Shown in pieces: positions 52,658 through 63,245 of a stretch of DNA of 64,000 nt; the first letter of the stretch is position 1, and each line of letters begins with the position of its first letter. The stretch is from Cellvibrio sp. Lineage in GTDB: Bacteria > Pseudomonadota > Gammaproteobacteria > Pseudomonadales > Cellvibrionaceae. The notes under the pieces are model-generated. The model did not search any database. It saw only the letters and a list, made by a program, of their open reading frames with translations, and was not told the DNA's origin. The position numbers and the translations under genes are program-made. The DNA lies in assembly GCA_016712405.1 (NCBI GenBank), contig JADJRD010000001.1, positions 941,590 through 1,005,589 of the forward strand. The letters run 5' to 3'.

Positions 52658-53461
52658 ATGGAACCCATGTTGACTATTGCTTTGCGTGCAGCGCGTAAAG
52701 CAGCTGAATTGATTGAGCGTGCCTACGAACGTGTAGATCTGGTAACAATTGAAACCAAAAGTCGCAATGATTATGTGACTGAAGTGGATAAGGCTTCGGA
52801 AAAGGAGATTATTTACCATCTGCGCAAAGCCTACCCCGACCACAGTTTTCGTGGTGAAGAATCCGGTTTAATCCAAGGGAAAAATCCTGACTACGAATGG
52901 GTTATTGATCCCCTTGACGGCACTACCAATTTTATTCACGGCATTCCCCACTTTTCGATTTCCATTGGTTGTATTTACAAAGGCCAATTGGAACACGCTA
53001 TTGTTCTTGATCCCATCAAGCGTGAAGAATTTACGGCAAGCCGCGGTCGTGGTGCAGCATTAAATGGACGACGCATTCGTGTTTCCAATCGCAAAAGTTT
53101 TGAAGGTGCGTTGATTGGAACCGGTTTTCCTTTTAGCGGATTTGCATTGGACAACATCAAACCTTATCTCGCTTGTGTAGAAGAAATTGCAGGGCAAACA
53201 TCTGGAATTCGTCGTTGTGGCTCAGCTGCGCTGGATTTAGCTTATGTTGCAGCAGGTCGATTTGATTCGTTTTGGGAAATGAAATTGAATCTTTGGGACA
53301 TAGCCGCAGGTGTTTTATTGGTCACCGAAGCAGGCGGATTAGTGAGTGATTTTAACGGTGGCACCGAATATTTAAATTCTGGCCACATAGTTGCAGGCTC
53401 ACCAAAAGTATTCAAATCAACTTTACAAGTGGTACAAAAAAATCTTGGGCATTTGAAATAA
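52658..53461 (+). CDS. suhB: Inositol-1-monophosphatase / antitermination factor SuhB
   Basis: A magnesium-dependent phosphatase family member that in E. coli also joins rRNA antitermination complexes. From the ATG at 52658 the product is 267 residues (MEPMLTIALRAARKA), the same length as E. coli SuhB. The open frame reaches back 30 codons but that part is not conserved. Metal-site motifs FRGEESG, IDPLDGTTNF and WDIAAG are intact. Confidence 0.95.
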   Translation: MEPMLTIALRAARKAAELIERAYERVDLVTIETKSRNDYVTEVDKASEKEIIYHLRKAYPDHSFRGEESGLIQGKNPDYEWVIDPLDGTTNFIHGIPHFSISIGCIYKGQLEHAIVLDPIKREEFTASRGRGAALNGRRIRVSNRKSFEGALIGTGFPFSGFALDNIKPYLACVEEIAGQTSGIRRCGSAALDLAYVAAGRFDSFWEMKLNLWDIAAGVLLVTEAGGLVSDFNGGTEYLNSGHIVAGSPKVFKSTLQVVQKNLGHLK

Positions 53462-53493
53462 TTGCAGCTCGCTAACGGCAAAGGAATGCTGAA

Positions 53494-55714
53494 TTATTTT
53501 TCAATATACATATCGCTGATTACAGCAGACACTTCTGACAGCTTAAACGGTTTTGACACATAATGAGCGAACCGAGATTGGAGCTCATTACGATCTTGTT
53601 CGTAAACATTCGCGCTTATAGCAACACATTTTTCTACTAAATGTGGATAACGCTCGTTAATCTTCTCCATAAATTCATATCCATCCATAATCGGCATTTG
53701 AATATCCACAAAAATAATATCCGGCAAAAAATCCGTTAATACTCCCAATGCCTCCAGCCCGTTTTCTGCTTGTTTGGATGAGACACCCAATTTTTGCAAG
53801 GTTTTCACCAATATATCGCAATTAATTTTTACATCATCAATAACCAATGCTTTAAGTTGCAGACGAGAAAAATCTTCCACCTCGAATGAAGTTTTTACGG
53901 GTGCAGCAGATGCTTGATTGTACTCCATTAGAGGAATTTCCAAAGCAAAGACAGCACCTTCACCCAACACAGATTGTATTTCCAAACGCCCATTCATTAA
54001 ATCAATTAGTTTATTCACAATCGCTAAACCCAAGCCTGTACCACCTTGTCGATTACCGGCTTCGCCTTGAAAAAATGGCTCGAACAGTTTTTTCTGTTGT
54101 TCTTGACTAATACCAGGTCCAGTATCACTCACCTTAATACAAAGAACATTATTTTTCATACCCACCTGTAACGCCACCTGCCCTCGCTGAGTAAACTTGA
54201 CTGAATTCCCAATCAAGTTAATCATGATTTGCACCAATTTTGCTTTATCCATAAAGGCAATCGTTGACGATGGCACAGAACACACATATTTCCATTCAAT
54301 GTTTTTTTGGATGCACCTAAGCTTAAATATAGAATCAAGATTAGAAAATAATTCAGACACATATAGGTTTTCTTGATACAACTCCATTGCGCCCGATTCA
54401 ATCTTGGAGATATCTAAAATATCGTTAAGCAAATCCAATAAATGATTACCTGAATTATTAATAGCGGTAATTGCCTCACGATGCTCTTGTGTTAAGGATT
54501 TATCCAAACTCAATAATTGGGTATAACCCAAAATAGCATTCATAGGTGTTCTAATTTCATGCGACATTGTGGCAAGGAAAGTACTTTTTGCTTTATTGGC
54601 CTCTTGAATTCTACGAGTAAACTCGCGAATCTCTTCATAAATAATATTCAAGGTTTTGATAATCGGTGTGAATTCATTCTTTTCCTGATACTCAATATGA
54701 TTCACGTTGAGCTTTTGTTCAGAATCCAAGACCAAACTATTTTGGATGAGGTCTCGCACACGCTCAAACGGCTTGAACAAAACCTCCAATAAAATCAACA
54801 TGCCAACTACCAGTGCCAACACGATAACCAGGCTATTCAGGAGTGAATCCTTAGTGATGGCATTAATTTCTGCGACCAGATCTGCTTCAGGAATTAACAT
54901 CCCCAATATTAAATTGGATTTGCTCTTGGTTAGATACAATCGATAGGACGTTGTACCAACAACCAATGATTTAAATTGTTTAGCCTCATCCGACGAGTGA
55001 ATGCGTTCTTTCGTCAATAAGAAATGTATGAGTTGAATCCGTTAAGTGAATTTTTCGAATAAATTCGGTCATTTCTTTTAATGACCAATCCACCGTTGAA
55101 AGACCTATGATCTCGCCTTTTTGTGAATACATAAAAGCATCCACTGTCATCATTAACTCTTTTGAACCCGCCTCATCAATGTAAGGATCAGTCCAATAAA
55201 TGGATTGATCGGCGCCTTTTAAACGAGACAGGTTTTTAGGAAGCGCAATTAAATACCATGACTGATCTGGATAATTATAAGTTTCATTACTCAAATCCCA
55301 AGTAAACTCCAATTCCTTCTTTGCATTCCAAAAAACATAGGGGCCATAGTATTTTAATTTTTCATCAAAAACATAAGGCTCATACCAGAGCCCGCCACCA
55401 ATAGACTCCGGGAAGTTTTTAAAGCTGCCCTTCAAATATTCAATAATAAATGAATCAATACTTAATGATTGTGATTGTTGATGTAACTCATAAAAATGTT
55501 CACCCACTCTGGCAAGCTCAACAACTTTTTTCTCCATCAATTGTGTCAAACTATCAATACGATGACGATTTTCCGACATAATAGTTTCAATTTGATTTTC
55601 CCGAATTGATTCCAACGCAACTTTGGAACTGGAATAATTATACCAAAGCAGTGCTGCACAACCTGCAACCTCCAATAACAATACGCCAAATAGAATTCGT
55701 GTTTTAATATTCAT
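53494..55714 (-). CDS. Hybrid sensor histidine kinase with periplasmic cache domain, one frameshift
   Basis: The N-terminal frame (55714-54986) has a membrane helix at residues 7-27 and a dCache-like sensor (GGGLWYEPYVFD, DQSWYLIALPKN, YWTDPYIDEAG) up to FLIDERTHSL. The C-terminal frame (from 55017) continues SDEAKQFKSLVVG, a second helix, a HisKA domain with the phospho-acceptor His in MSHEIRTPMN, HATPase boxes (NLIGNSVKFT, DTGPGIS, GTGLGLAIV) and a receiver with Asp in IIFVDIQMP. One extra base or two missing bases near 55000 (CACTCGTCGG) explains the split. Together they form about 740 residues. It lies 24 bases after eutC, so it may sense a compound linked to ethanolamine use. Confidence 0.82.
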
Positions 55715-55738
55715 AAGAACAAGTCGTCACTTAAAGTT

Positions 55739-56554
55739 TTATCCGTTTAACATCGTAATATCACTTTCATCTTTTAACTTAACACCAGAATATTTAAGCA
55801 ATGCCGCTTGCCTGGCTAGCCAGATTAATTTTTTTGCCGCTGCCTCATAACTTAATCCTTGAGGCCGAATATTAGAAATACAATTTCGGTCTGCATCTGT
55901 AGATTCAAGCGAAGGATTAAAGGTAAAGTAAATACCCAAACTATCCGGCGAAGTAAGCCCAGGCCTTTCACCAATTAATATAGCGACCATGGGTACTTTC
56001 CAAATCCATGCGATTTCATCAGCAATTGCTACGCGAGCCTGACTGGCACAAACGATAGGGCCCATAATCCAATCTTTCGGAAAATGACACTTAATCAGTT
56101 CAATAACCGCAATTGAATGATTGGCTATCGCAGAAGAAGATAATCCATCACCCACCACAATTAAAAAATCTATCGGTTCTTGGGGTTTATATTCACTCAT
56201 CCGGGTGCATGCATCATCACTCAATCGACGCCCAAGATCTGGCCTTAATAAATAACTGTGACGATCTTTCACTCGACTACTAACACAGAGTGTTTCCCAT
56301 TGGCGCTCATGCATGGCGTCACTCAGTGACTGTACATTTAATGGAATGTGCACAGCATCACGCGCCATTGCATGAGCCATATCAAATGCCAATATTTCTT
56401 GCGTTGGCAAACTATTACCGACTCGCCCAAGCGCAATACGAGCCGCTGTAAAATTTTTTAAATTACACCAGACATTGTCTTCAACAAGGGATGCTGTTGA
56501 GCGACTGTTAGTAATTGCCCCTGAGAATCCATGATGTTCATTTTCATTAGCCAT
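55739..56554 (-). CDS. eutC: Ethanolamine ammonia-lyase small subunit
   Basis: Small subunit of the adenosylcobalamin-dependent enzyme that splits ethanolamine into acetaldehyde and ammonia. The 271 residues include NFTAARIALGRVGNSLPTQE (cited as NFTAARIALGR), AHAMARDAVH near residue 63 and the C-terminal GERPGLTSPDSLGIYFTF with CISNIRP. The start at 56554 overlaps eutB by 97 bases; no later start would keep the conserved beginning. No ethanolamine transporter or microcompartment genes are seen in the window. Confidence 0.93.
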   Translation of the reverse strand: MANENEHHGFSGAITNSRSTASLVEDNVWCNLKNFTAARIALGRVGNSLPTQEILAFDMAHAMARDAVHIPLNVQSLSDAMHERQWETLCVSSRVKDRHSYLLRPDLGRRLSDDACTRMSEYKPQEPIDFLIVVGDGLSSSAIANHSIAVIELIKCHFPKDWIMGPIVCASQARVAIADEIAWIWKVPMVAILIGERPGLTSPDSLGIYFTFNPSLESTDADRNCISNIRPQGLSYEAAAKKLIWLARQAALLKYSGVKLKDESDITMLNG

Positions 56555-57843
56555 GATGCAAACTCCGGTGCAGGTGTTAATTTTAATAACTGTCGCAAAT
56601 ACAATGTGTCATGAAAGGATGTTGATTGATAATTCAGCATAATGTCATCCGCGCCCGGCACGCCCATTAAATAAGTCACGCCGGCAGTAGCGAGCAAGGT
56701 CATTAAATTATCCATATCGTCTTGATCCGCTTCTGCGTGATTGGTGTAACAAACATCCACGCCCAACGGAAGCCCCATTAACTTTCCACAAAAATGATCT
56801 TCTAATCCTGCACGCGTAATTTGTTTTCCATCGTATAAATATTCAGGCCCGATAAAACCGACGACGCTGTTCGTTAGCAATGGGGATAAATGACGAGCGA
56901 CCGCATATGCTCGTGCTTCACAGGTTTGTTGATCCACACCAAAATGTGCGTTCGCTGACAAAGCTGAGCCCTGCCCTGTTTCAAAATACATAACGTTATT
57001 ACCCAGCACACCTCTATTTAACGAATGCGCAGCGGCTTGAGCTTCTTCCAATAACGAAATAGAAATACCAAAACTTTTATTGGCTTTTTCTGTTCCAGCA
57101 ACAGATTGAAAAACCAAATCAATCGGCACACCTTTTTCGATTAATTGAATTTGATTGGTAACATGCGTGAGAATGCAAGTTTGAGTGGGAATTGCATATT
57201 GTTGAATAAAATCATCTAACCAAAAATACAATTCAGACAATTGAGATAGATTATCTGTCGCAGGATTTATTCCAATAACCGCATCACCTGATCCATAAAA
57301 AAGTCCATCCAATAAAGACGCTGCTATACCCTGCAAATTATCTGTAGGATGATTTGGTTGAAGCCGCGCATTCAAACATCCGGGTAGACCGATAGTATTT
57401 CGAAAACGGGTAATGACCTGGCATTTTTTTGCAACGCTAATCAAATCCTGATTCCGCATTATCTTGCTCACCGCCGCCGCCATTTCTGGCGTGATGGCTC
57501 GAGCAACTGATGCTAGAACTTGGCTAGTGGTGGATGCCAAAAGCAACCAATTGCGAAAATCACCGACAGTAAGATGACTAATGAGAGAAAAAGAAGCTGT
57601 ATCGTGAGAATCAATAATTAACCGGGTGACCTCATCATCTTCATAAGGAATGACTGGATCTTGCAAAAAATCTTTTAATGGGACATTAGCCAAACAATAG
57701 CGCGCCGCCATTCGTTCAACGTTGGATTGAGCACCAACTCCAGCCAGATAATCGCCCGATCTGGCAGGCGATGCCTTAGCCAACAAGCCTTTAAGATCAG
57801 CAAAATGAAAGTGTTGTACACCCAAAGAATAGTGGTACGGCAT
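56458..57843 (-). CDS. eutB: Ethanolamine ammonia-lyase large subunit
   Basis: Catalytic subunit (461 residues) that binds ethanolamine and, with EutC, adenosylcobalamin. Recognisable blocks are HFADLKGLLAKASPARSGD near residue 12, FRNTIGLPGCLNARLQPNHPTDN (cited in part: GLPGCLNARLQPNHP), GDAVIGINPATDN, ETGQGSALSANAHFGVDQQT (cited as GQGSALSANAHFG) and GLPLGVDVCYTNHAEADQDD. Length is normal. It sits between two hybrid kinases on the same strand. Confidence 0.95.
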   Translation of the reverse strand: MPYHYSLGVQHFHFADLKGLLAKASPARSGDYLAGVGAQSNVERMAARYCLANVPLKDFLQDPVIPYEDDEVTRLIIDSHDTASFSLISHLTVGDFRNWLLLASTTSQVLASVARAITPEMAAAVSKIMRNQDLISVAKKCQVITRFRNTIGLPGCLNARLQPNHPTDNLQGIAASLLDGLFYGSGDAVIGINPATDNLSQLSELYFWLDDFIQQYAIPTQTCILTHVTNQIQLIEKGVPIDLVFQSVAGTEKANKSFGISISLLEEAQAAAHSLNRGVLGNNVMYFETGQGSALSANAHFGVDQQTCEARAYAVARHLSPLLTNSVVGFIGPEYLYDGKQITRAGLEDHFCGKLMGLPLGVDVCYTNHAEADQDDMDNLMTLLATAGVTYLMGVPGADDIMLNYQSTSFHDTLYLRQLLKLTPAPEFASWLMKMNIMDSQGQLLTVAQQHPLLKTMSGVI

Positions 57844-57911
57844 AGAAAGCTCATTAATCCATTGCCCTTGGTTATATTAGGCAAAGAAACGACTTTTTCC
57901 AGTGATCTGGA

Positions 57912-59943
57912 TTAATTAAAGAGCTGTTTTAACAGGCTGACTAATCGATTGATCTCCACTGGCTTGGTCAGGTAATCATAAAAATCCGAGCTTTTTCCTT
58001 TAGCTATATCATGCGGCATCGCATTGGCAGATAAACCTATAACCGGTATCGATTGTGTCTGAGGGTCTTGTTTGAGCACCCCTAATACTTCATAACCATC
58101 CATGCCCGGCAGGTTGACATCAAGAATGATCAAATCAAATGTCAAACTTCTCGCTTTATAAACACCCAAAAACGCTTCCTCTGCCACATCCAAATACAAC
58201 TCGGGGTAACGCGACAAAATTTGCTGCATCAATCGGATATTGGTTGGATTATCTTCAATATATAGAATGCGATATTGGCGATTTAACACCAATTCAACGG
58301 GCTTTTCTTCACTGAATCTATGAACACCATTGGCTTTATCGTTTTCCAAATCACAAGCCAAGGGCAAATCAATCCAAAAAGTCGATCCTTTATTTTCCTG
58401 ACTGATAAAATGCAAACTGCCATTCATCATTTCAACTAATTGTTTGGTAATGACCAATCCGACACCTGAACCTTCAATGTTGGAATTTTCAGCGGTTAAT
58501 CGATTAAATGGCTGAAAGACTTCCGATTGTTTTGCCAAAGGAATTCCCTGGCCGGTATCTTTTACCTGAATTCGCAATTGCTTCATGTTAGGCTGAAATA
58601 AACTCAATTCAATTTCGCCACCGACATAATTATATTTAACAGCGTTACTGATCAAATTGAGAATCACTTGTTTTAACCGAACCTGGTCCGCAATCACAAA
58701 ATGCTGATCTAAATTTTGTAAATGCGTATGAATTTTTATGGCGCGCGCATCTGCTTGTGGCTGCATCAAAGTTAAGCATTCAGGTATAACGCGCGAAAGC
58801 AAAACCGGCTCCAAGGAAACCGTCATATTGCCGGATTCTATTTTTGCTAAATCCAAAACATCATTAATTAATCGCAATAAATGCTCACCTACTTTACGAA
58901 TCTCTCGCAAACTACCCAGCTGCTCTTCATTGAGATTACCATCATAAGAAAAAGTTGTGCGTAGCCTAAAATAGCATTCAAAGGTGTACGCAACTCATGG
59001 CTCATACTAGACAAAAATTGTGATTTGGCTTTGTTCGCTTTTTCAGCAAGCTCTTTCGCTTGAATCACTTTTTCTTCTGCACGTTTAACTTCGGTAATAT
59101 CCATATTACTCCCCGACATGACTTCAAGATTCCCGTCTTCATTAAAAATTGCCTTACCCTCGCTCTCACCCAACGAATTCCACCCTGGACATTGACCAAG
59201 CGATATTCCAAATCAAATGGCAGTCGTGAGCTCACATGATTATTAAGCGCATCATCAAATCGCGATAAATCTTCTGGATAAATATGGGTGCGCCAAATTT
59301 TTAATTTGTCTTCGCCATTGGTCACTATGTCATCCAAATCCTGATAGCCTAACAATTCCCAACAACGTTGGGAAAAATGAAACCCACCACGATTGGGATA
59401 CCATTCCCAAATACCATCATTAGAGGCCTGAACTATTCGAATTTGTCTGGCTTCGCTTTCACGCAATGCCGCTTCAACTTTTTTGATATCAGTAATATCA
59501 AAATTAATGCCCGACATCACCGATACATGGCCATTCTCATCGCGCATGGAATCGGCTCGCACTTGCGTCCAAATATATTCCCCTTTTTTTGTGCGAATAC
59601 GATAAGTAATATCCAAAGGTTTGCCATCACGCAAATGGATTCTGGCAGAATTCATTGCATAATCACGATCATCCGGATGCATGAAACCTATCACTTTATT
59701 TGCATCACTGATCTCTGCAAAATCATCTGGCGTGTAACCCAGCCTTTCCCAAAAACCGCCAGACCATTCGATATGTTGAGTTTCAAGATTCCATTCCCAA
59801 AAACCATAACCCGTTCCATTGAAGATACGCTGAAATCGTCGGACAGTTGCGCGCAACAGGTCGATATCATCACTTTCAGAAACACTGCGGCTAAAAATAA
59901 TGGGTTCAAGCATGATGGGTGAGTTCCTGTTTTTTATGGACAA
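57912..59943 (-). CDS. PAS-domain hybrid histidine kinase, two frameshifts
   Basis: Three overlapping reading frames join into one protein of about 677 residues. The first (59943-59165) carries two PAS/PAC units (GFWEWNLETQHIEW, GIWEWYPNRGGFHF) up to IRWVRAR. The second carries GKAIFNEDGNLEV and the HisKA region with the phospho-acceptor His in MSHELRTPLNAILGYAQLF. The third, from SYDGNLNEEQLGSL, carries the HATPase (NLISNAVKY, DTGQGIP, GSGVGLVI) and a receiver with Asp in LIILDVNLPGMDG. Missing bases are one G in a G run near 59166 and one T in a T run near 58961. No membrane helix is seen, so it is cytoplasmic. It lies 68 bases upstream of eutB. Confidence 0.82.
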
Positions 59944-60010
59944 AAAACATTGAGCATTTTCTATTATTATTTCTTTTGTTTAATTCGCCTAGCACCAATC
60001 CTTATCCTTA

Positions 60011-60045
60011 AAACAACAACAGCGCTAAAAAGCGCTGTTGTTACA
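60011..60045 (-). terminator. Rho-independent terminator of secF
   Basis: AACAACAGCGCT (60015-60026) and AGCGCTGTTGTT (60031-60042) form a perfect 12-base-pair stem with an AAAA loop. On the minus strand it is followed by GTTTTAAGG, about 10 bases after the secF stop. Confidence 0.85.
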
Positions 60046-60051
60046 AATCCA

Positions 60052-61200
60052 TCAAGGTAGTTGATCTGCCTCAGAGTTATCATGCACTTTTGGCATTAAG
60101 TCTTCTTTAGTAACCCCAAACGCCACAGTTAAATTGGCCGCAATATAAATGGATGAATAAGTTCCGACCACCACACCAATTAATAAGGCTTTTGAGAAGC
60201 CATGTAGAACTTCGCCACCAAATAAAAACAATACCACCAAAACCAAAAACACCGTCATGGATGTCATTATCGAACGGCCTAATGTTTGAGTAAGCGAAAT
60301 ATTAATTACCTGTAAAGGATCCATTTTTCTTAACACACGAAAGTTCTCTCGAATACGATCATATATAACAATAGTATCGTTAATGGAATAACCGATCAGT
60401 GCCAATAGCGCTGCTAATACTGTTAAATCAAAATCCCATTGAAAGAATGAAAAGAACCCAAGAGTGATGGTCACATCATGTACTAATGCGATAATCGCAC
60501 CACCTGAGAACTTCCATTGAAACTGTACAGCTACATAGAGAAATACCGCAAAAAATGCAGCCAACAAACCCAATCCACCTTGATCACGCAATTCATCGCC
60601 AATTTGTGGGCCAACAAATTCACTGCTACGCAATTCAATGTTAGTGCCTGTCGCCGTTTCAATTTTTCGAATTAAATAGTTAACGTAAACACTGTCCAAC
60701 GATTTTTCTATTGCGACTAAAATGTCTGTATTCTCTTGCTTTATTTCTACACGCCCAAATTGTTCCGGGTTGAAAACGCCGCTGGCTTTAATTTTTTCCA
60801 GATTTGAATTAGTCACAACCAAAACTTCGGCGTAACCTTCTTGAGCCATATCAGGACGACGAACTGCACTGATTTGTCCGTTTTCTGCCAATGCTTTATT
60901 CAACAACTCTTGAGCTTTAAGCTTCATTTGATCTTGAGTGCGAATCATCACTTCCAGATCTGATCCAAACAAAACAGCTGTCGGGCTTTTGAGTTTCTCC
61001 TCTTCAAGTACTGCACGCACCTGAGGAATAGAAACTCCTTTATCTGCCAAAATTTCCAACTGGGTACCGCCGGTAAAATCCAAGCCACCCTTTAGCCCCA
61101 AAGTAGACAGGCAAACGATTGATGCCAACACCAGAAATATGGAAATAGCCGAGGTTATTCGGCGCACTCCCATAAAATCGATAATTTTTTCTTGTGTCAT
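60052..61200 (-). CDS. secF: Protein translocase subunit SecF
   Basis: Works with SecD to pull exported proteins through SecYEG using the proton gradient. Six membrane helices are predicted, with the GLDFTGGTQLEI start of the periplasmic domain and the conserved LIGYSINDTIVIYDRIREN in the fourth-helix region. From the ATG at 61200 it has 382 residues, longer than the usual 300-325 because the periplasmic domain is enlarged (about residues 38-190). Its start overlaps the secD stop. Confidence 0.94.
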   Translation of the reverse strand: MTQEKIIDFMGVRRITSAISIFLVLASIVCLSTLGLKGGLDFTGGTQLEILADKGVSIPQVRAVLEEEKLKSPTAVLFGSDLEVMIRTQDQMKLKAQELLNKALAENGQISAVRRPDMAQEGYAEVLVVTNSNLEKIKASGVFNPEQFGRVEIKQENTDILVAIEKSLDSVYVNYLIRKIETATGTNIELRSSEFVGPQIGDELRDQGGLGLLAAFFAVFLYVAVQFQWKFSGGAIIALVHDVTITLGFFSFFQWDFDLTVLAALLALIGYSINDTIVIYDRIRENFRVLRKMDPLQVINISLTQTLGRSIMTSMTVFLVLVVLFLFGGEVLHGFSKALLIGVVVGTYSSIYIAANLTVAFGVTKEDLMPKVHDNSEADQLP

Positions 61201-63087
61201 GTTGCCCAACTCCCAATAGAAATTTTTTGCAGATTTTTGCGATTACCGTAATACAAATTCACTAACGCACGACTGGCTACAATCGCAGTAAACATAGAGG
61301 TCGCGATACCAACGCAAAGCGTGATCGCAAAACCTTTCACAGGGCCAGTACCGATAATAAATAAAATCAAGGCAACCAAAAATGTCGTTAAGTTAGAGTC
61401 AAAAATCGTAATAAATGCACGCTCATAACCAGCAAAAATAGCCTGCTGTGGCGAAGCACCGCGTGACATTTCTTCACGAATTCTTGAAAAAATTAATACG
61501 TTGGCATCTACCGCCATACCAATCGTCAATACGATACCGGCGATACCCGGCAAGGTTAAGGTTGCACCGAACCATGACAATACAGTCATGATTAACAAAA
61601 CGTTTAATGCCAAGGCAATATTCGCGAACAAACCAAACAAACGATAGAAAATCATCATGAAAACCACGACAACCAACAAACCTAAAATAGTCGCTTGCAC
61701 GCCGGTCTTAATATTTTCAGCACCCAAAGATGGCTATTACTCGCTCTTCAACAAAATGCATTGGTGCCGCCAAAGCTCCAGCACGAAGTAATAACGCTAA
61801 TTCAGCCGCTTCAGCATCCCCTAAACCCGTAATTTGAAAATTTGTTCCCAACGCGCTTTGAATGGTCGCTTCGCTAATCACTGTTTTTTCAACATACTGA
61901 GTGTTTTTTTCAACTTCTTCACCCTGAGCGTTTTTAACAATTTCGGTACGATTCTTATATTCAATAAACAAAATGCCCATTGGACGCTTGATATTTTTTC
62001 GAGTCACCAAATACATTTTGTCGCCGCCCTGCCCATCAAGCTTAATGCTCACAGCTGGCAAATTATCTTGAGTTAATGTCACTTGAGCATCGGTCACGCG
62101 ATCGCCTGTGACAATGATTTGTCGCTCCAAAATAGCGTTACCGTTTATCGCTTGTTCACGACTATTTTTTCGCTTGAATTGCTCTTGATTGAGTACTGGA
62201 GTATTGGAATCTGCAGATAAACGGAATTCCAAATTAGCTGTTTTACCTATGACTCGTTTGGCTTCTGCTGGATCTTGTACGCCCGGTAATTGCACAATGA
62301 TGCGATTACGCCCTTGTCGTTGTACTATGGGTTCGGATACTCCCAATTCGTTCACGCGATTACGCAAAGCAACCAAGTTTTGTTCAATAGCATAATCTTC
62401 AATATTAATAATCGCCGCCTCGGTAAAAGTCGCAATAAAAGTAAATTCCGTCGTACCTTCTTTTTCTTCAGGCGCCAAAAAACTTAACTGAGGATATTCC
62501 GAACGCAACTCCGAAATTGCATTATCACGAACTTCCGCTGATTTAAATCGGCCAATAATTTCATTGTTAGTATTGTGTGAAAGAGTTAGGTAACGAATTT
62601 TTTCTTTACGCAGCTTTTCTTTCATTTCATCAGCATTGATTTCCTGACGTTTGGTGATAGCGGAGGGGGTATCTACTTCTAATAAAAAATGCACACCACC
62701 GGCTAAGTCCAAACCCAATTTCATTGGCGCACCACCCAAAGATTGCAACCATTGAGGGGTAGTTTGTGCGTTTTTCATTGCCACTACATAACCATCACCT
62801 AATGACTTTTGAATGACTTTACGCGCGAGCATTTGATGATCGCGATCTTTAACGCGCACCATGGCTGTTTTGCCCGAAAGCTCAGATCCAAAAAACTCAA
62901 TCTCGGCTTTAGTCAAAGCCGATTCAATTTTTTTCAGATCAGCCTCTACAAGGACCGAACCTGAAGATTCAGTTGAAACCTGTACAGCGGGATCAGGCAC
63001 ATAAATATTCGGAATGGAATAGATGAACGCGATGACGGTGATAGCCACCAGCATCAGGTATTTCCACAGGGGATAGCGATTTAACAT
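61197..63087 (-). CDS. secD: Protein translocase subunit SecD, one frameshift
   Basis: The N-terminal frame (63087 to 61717) carries the first helix, the periplasmic P1 base and head (GLDLAGGVHFLLEV, RVNELGVSEPIVQRQG) up to MHFVEERVIA. The C-terminal frame (from 61727) carries PSLGAENI-like SLGAENIKTG and the five remaining helices with GIVLTIGMAVDANVLIF. The break near 61730 (GCCATC, expected GCCCCATC) fits two lost C or one extra base. The joined product is about 630 residues, normal for SecD. The gene is essential or nearly so, so an error is likely. yajC, which normally precedes it, is absent. Confidence 0.92.
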
Positions 63088-63169
63088 AGTTATTCCTATT
63101 GTCAGACACCCTTTTCGCCAGGTGTGTACAGCGGGCGGGCATTATAGCCAGAACAGTATGACGAAACAC

Positions 63170-63245
63170 GTAGAGACGCAATATTTTGCGTCTCAACACC
63201 TGTCATGCGGGAAAATCCAAAAGACGCAAGATGTTGCGTCTCTAC
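63170..63245. repeat. Palindromic repeat, GTAGAGACGCAA type
   Basis: Two small hairpins, gagacgcaatattttgcgtctc and agacgcaagatgttgcgtct, lie about 35 bases apart within outer inverted arms gtagagacgcaa and ttgcgtctctac. This BIME-like arrangement is a third repeat family in the window. It fills most of the short secD-tgt gap. Confidence 0.8.

Noticed and set aside
59368..59922. Plus-strand frame of 184 codons
   Set aside because: Antisense to the PAS domains of the hybrid kinase; its translation has no domain character.
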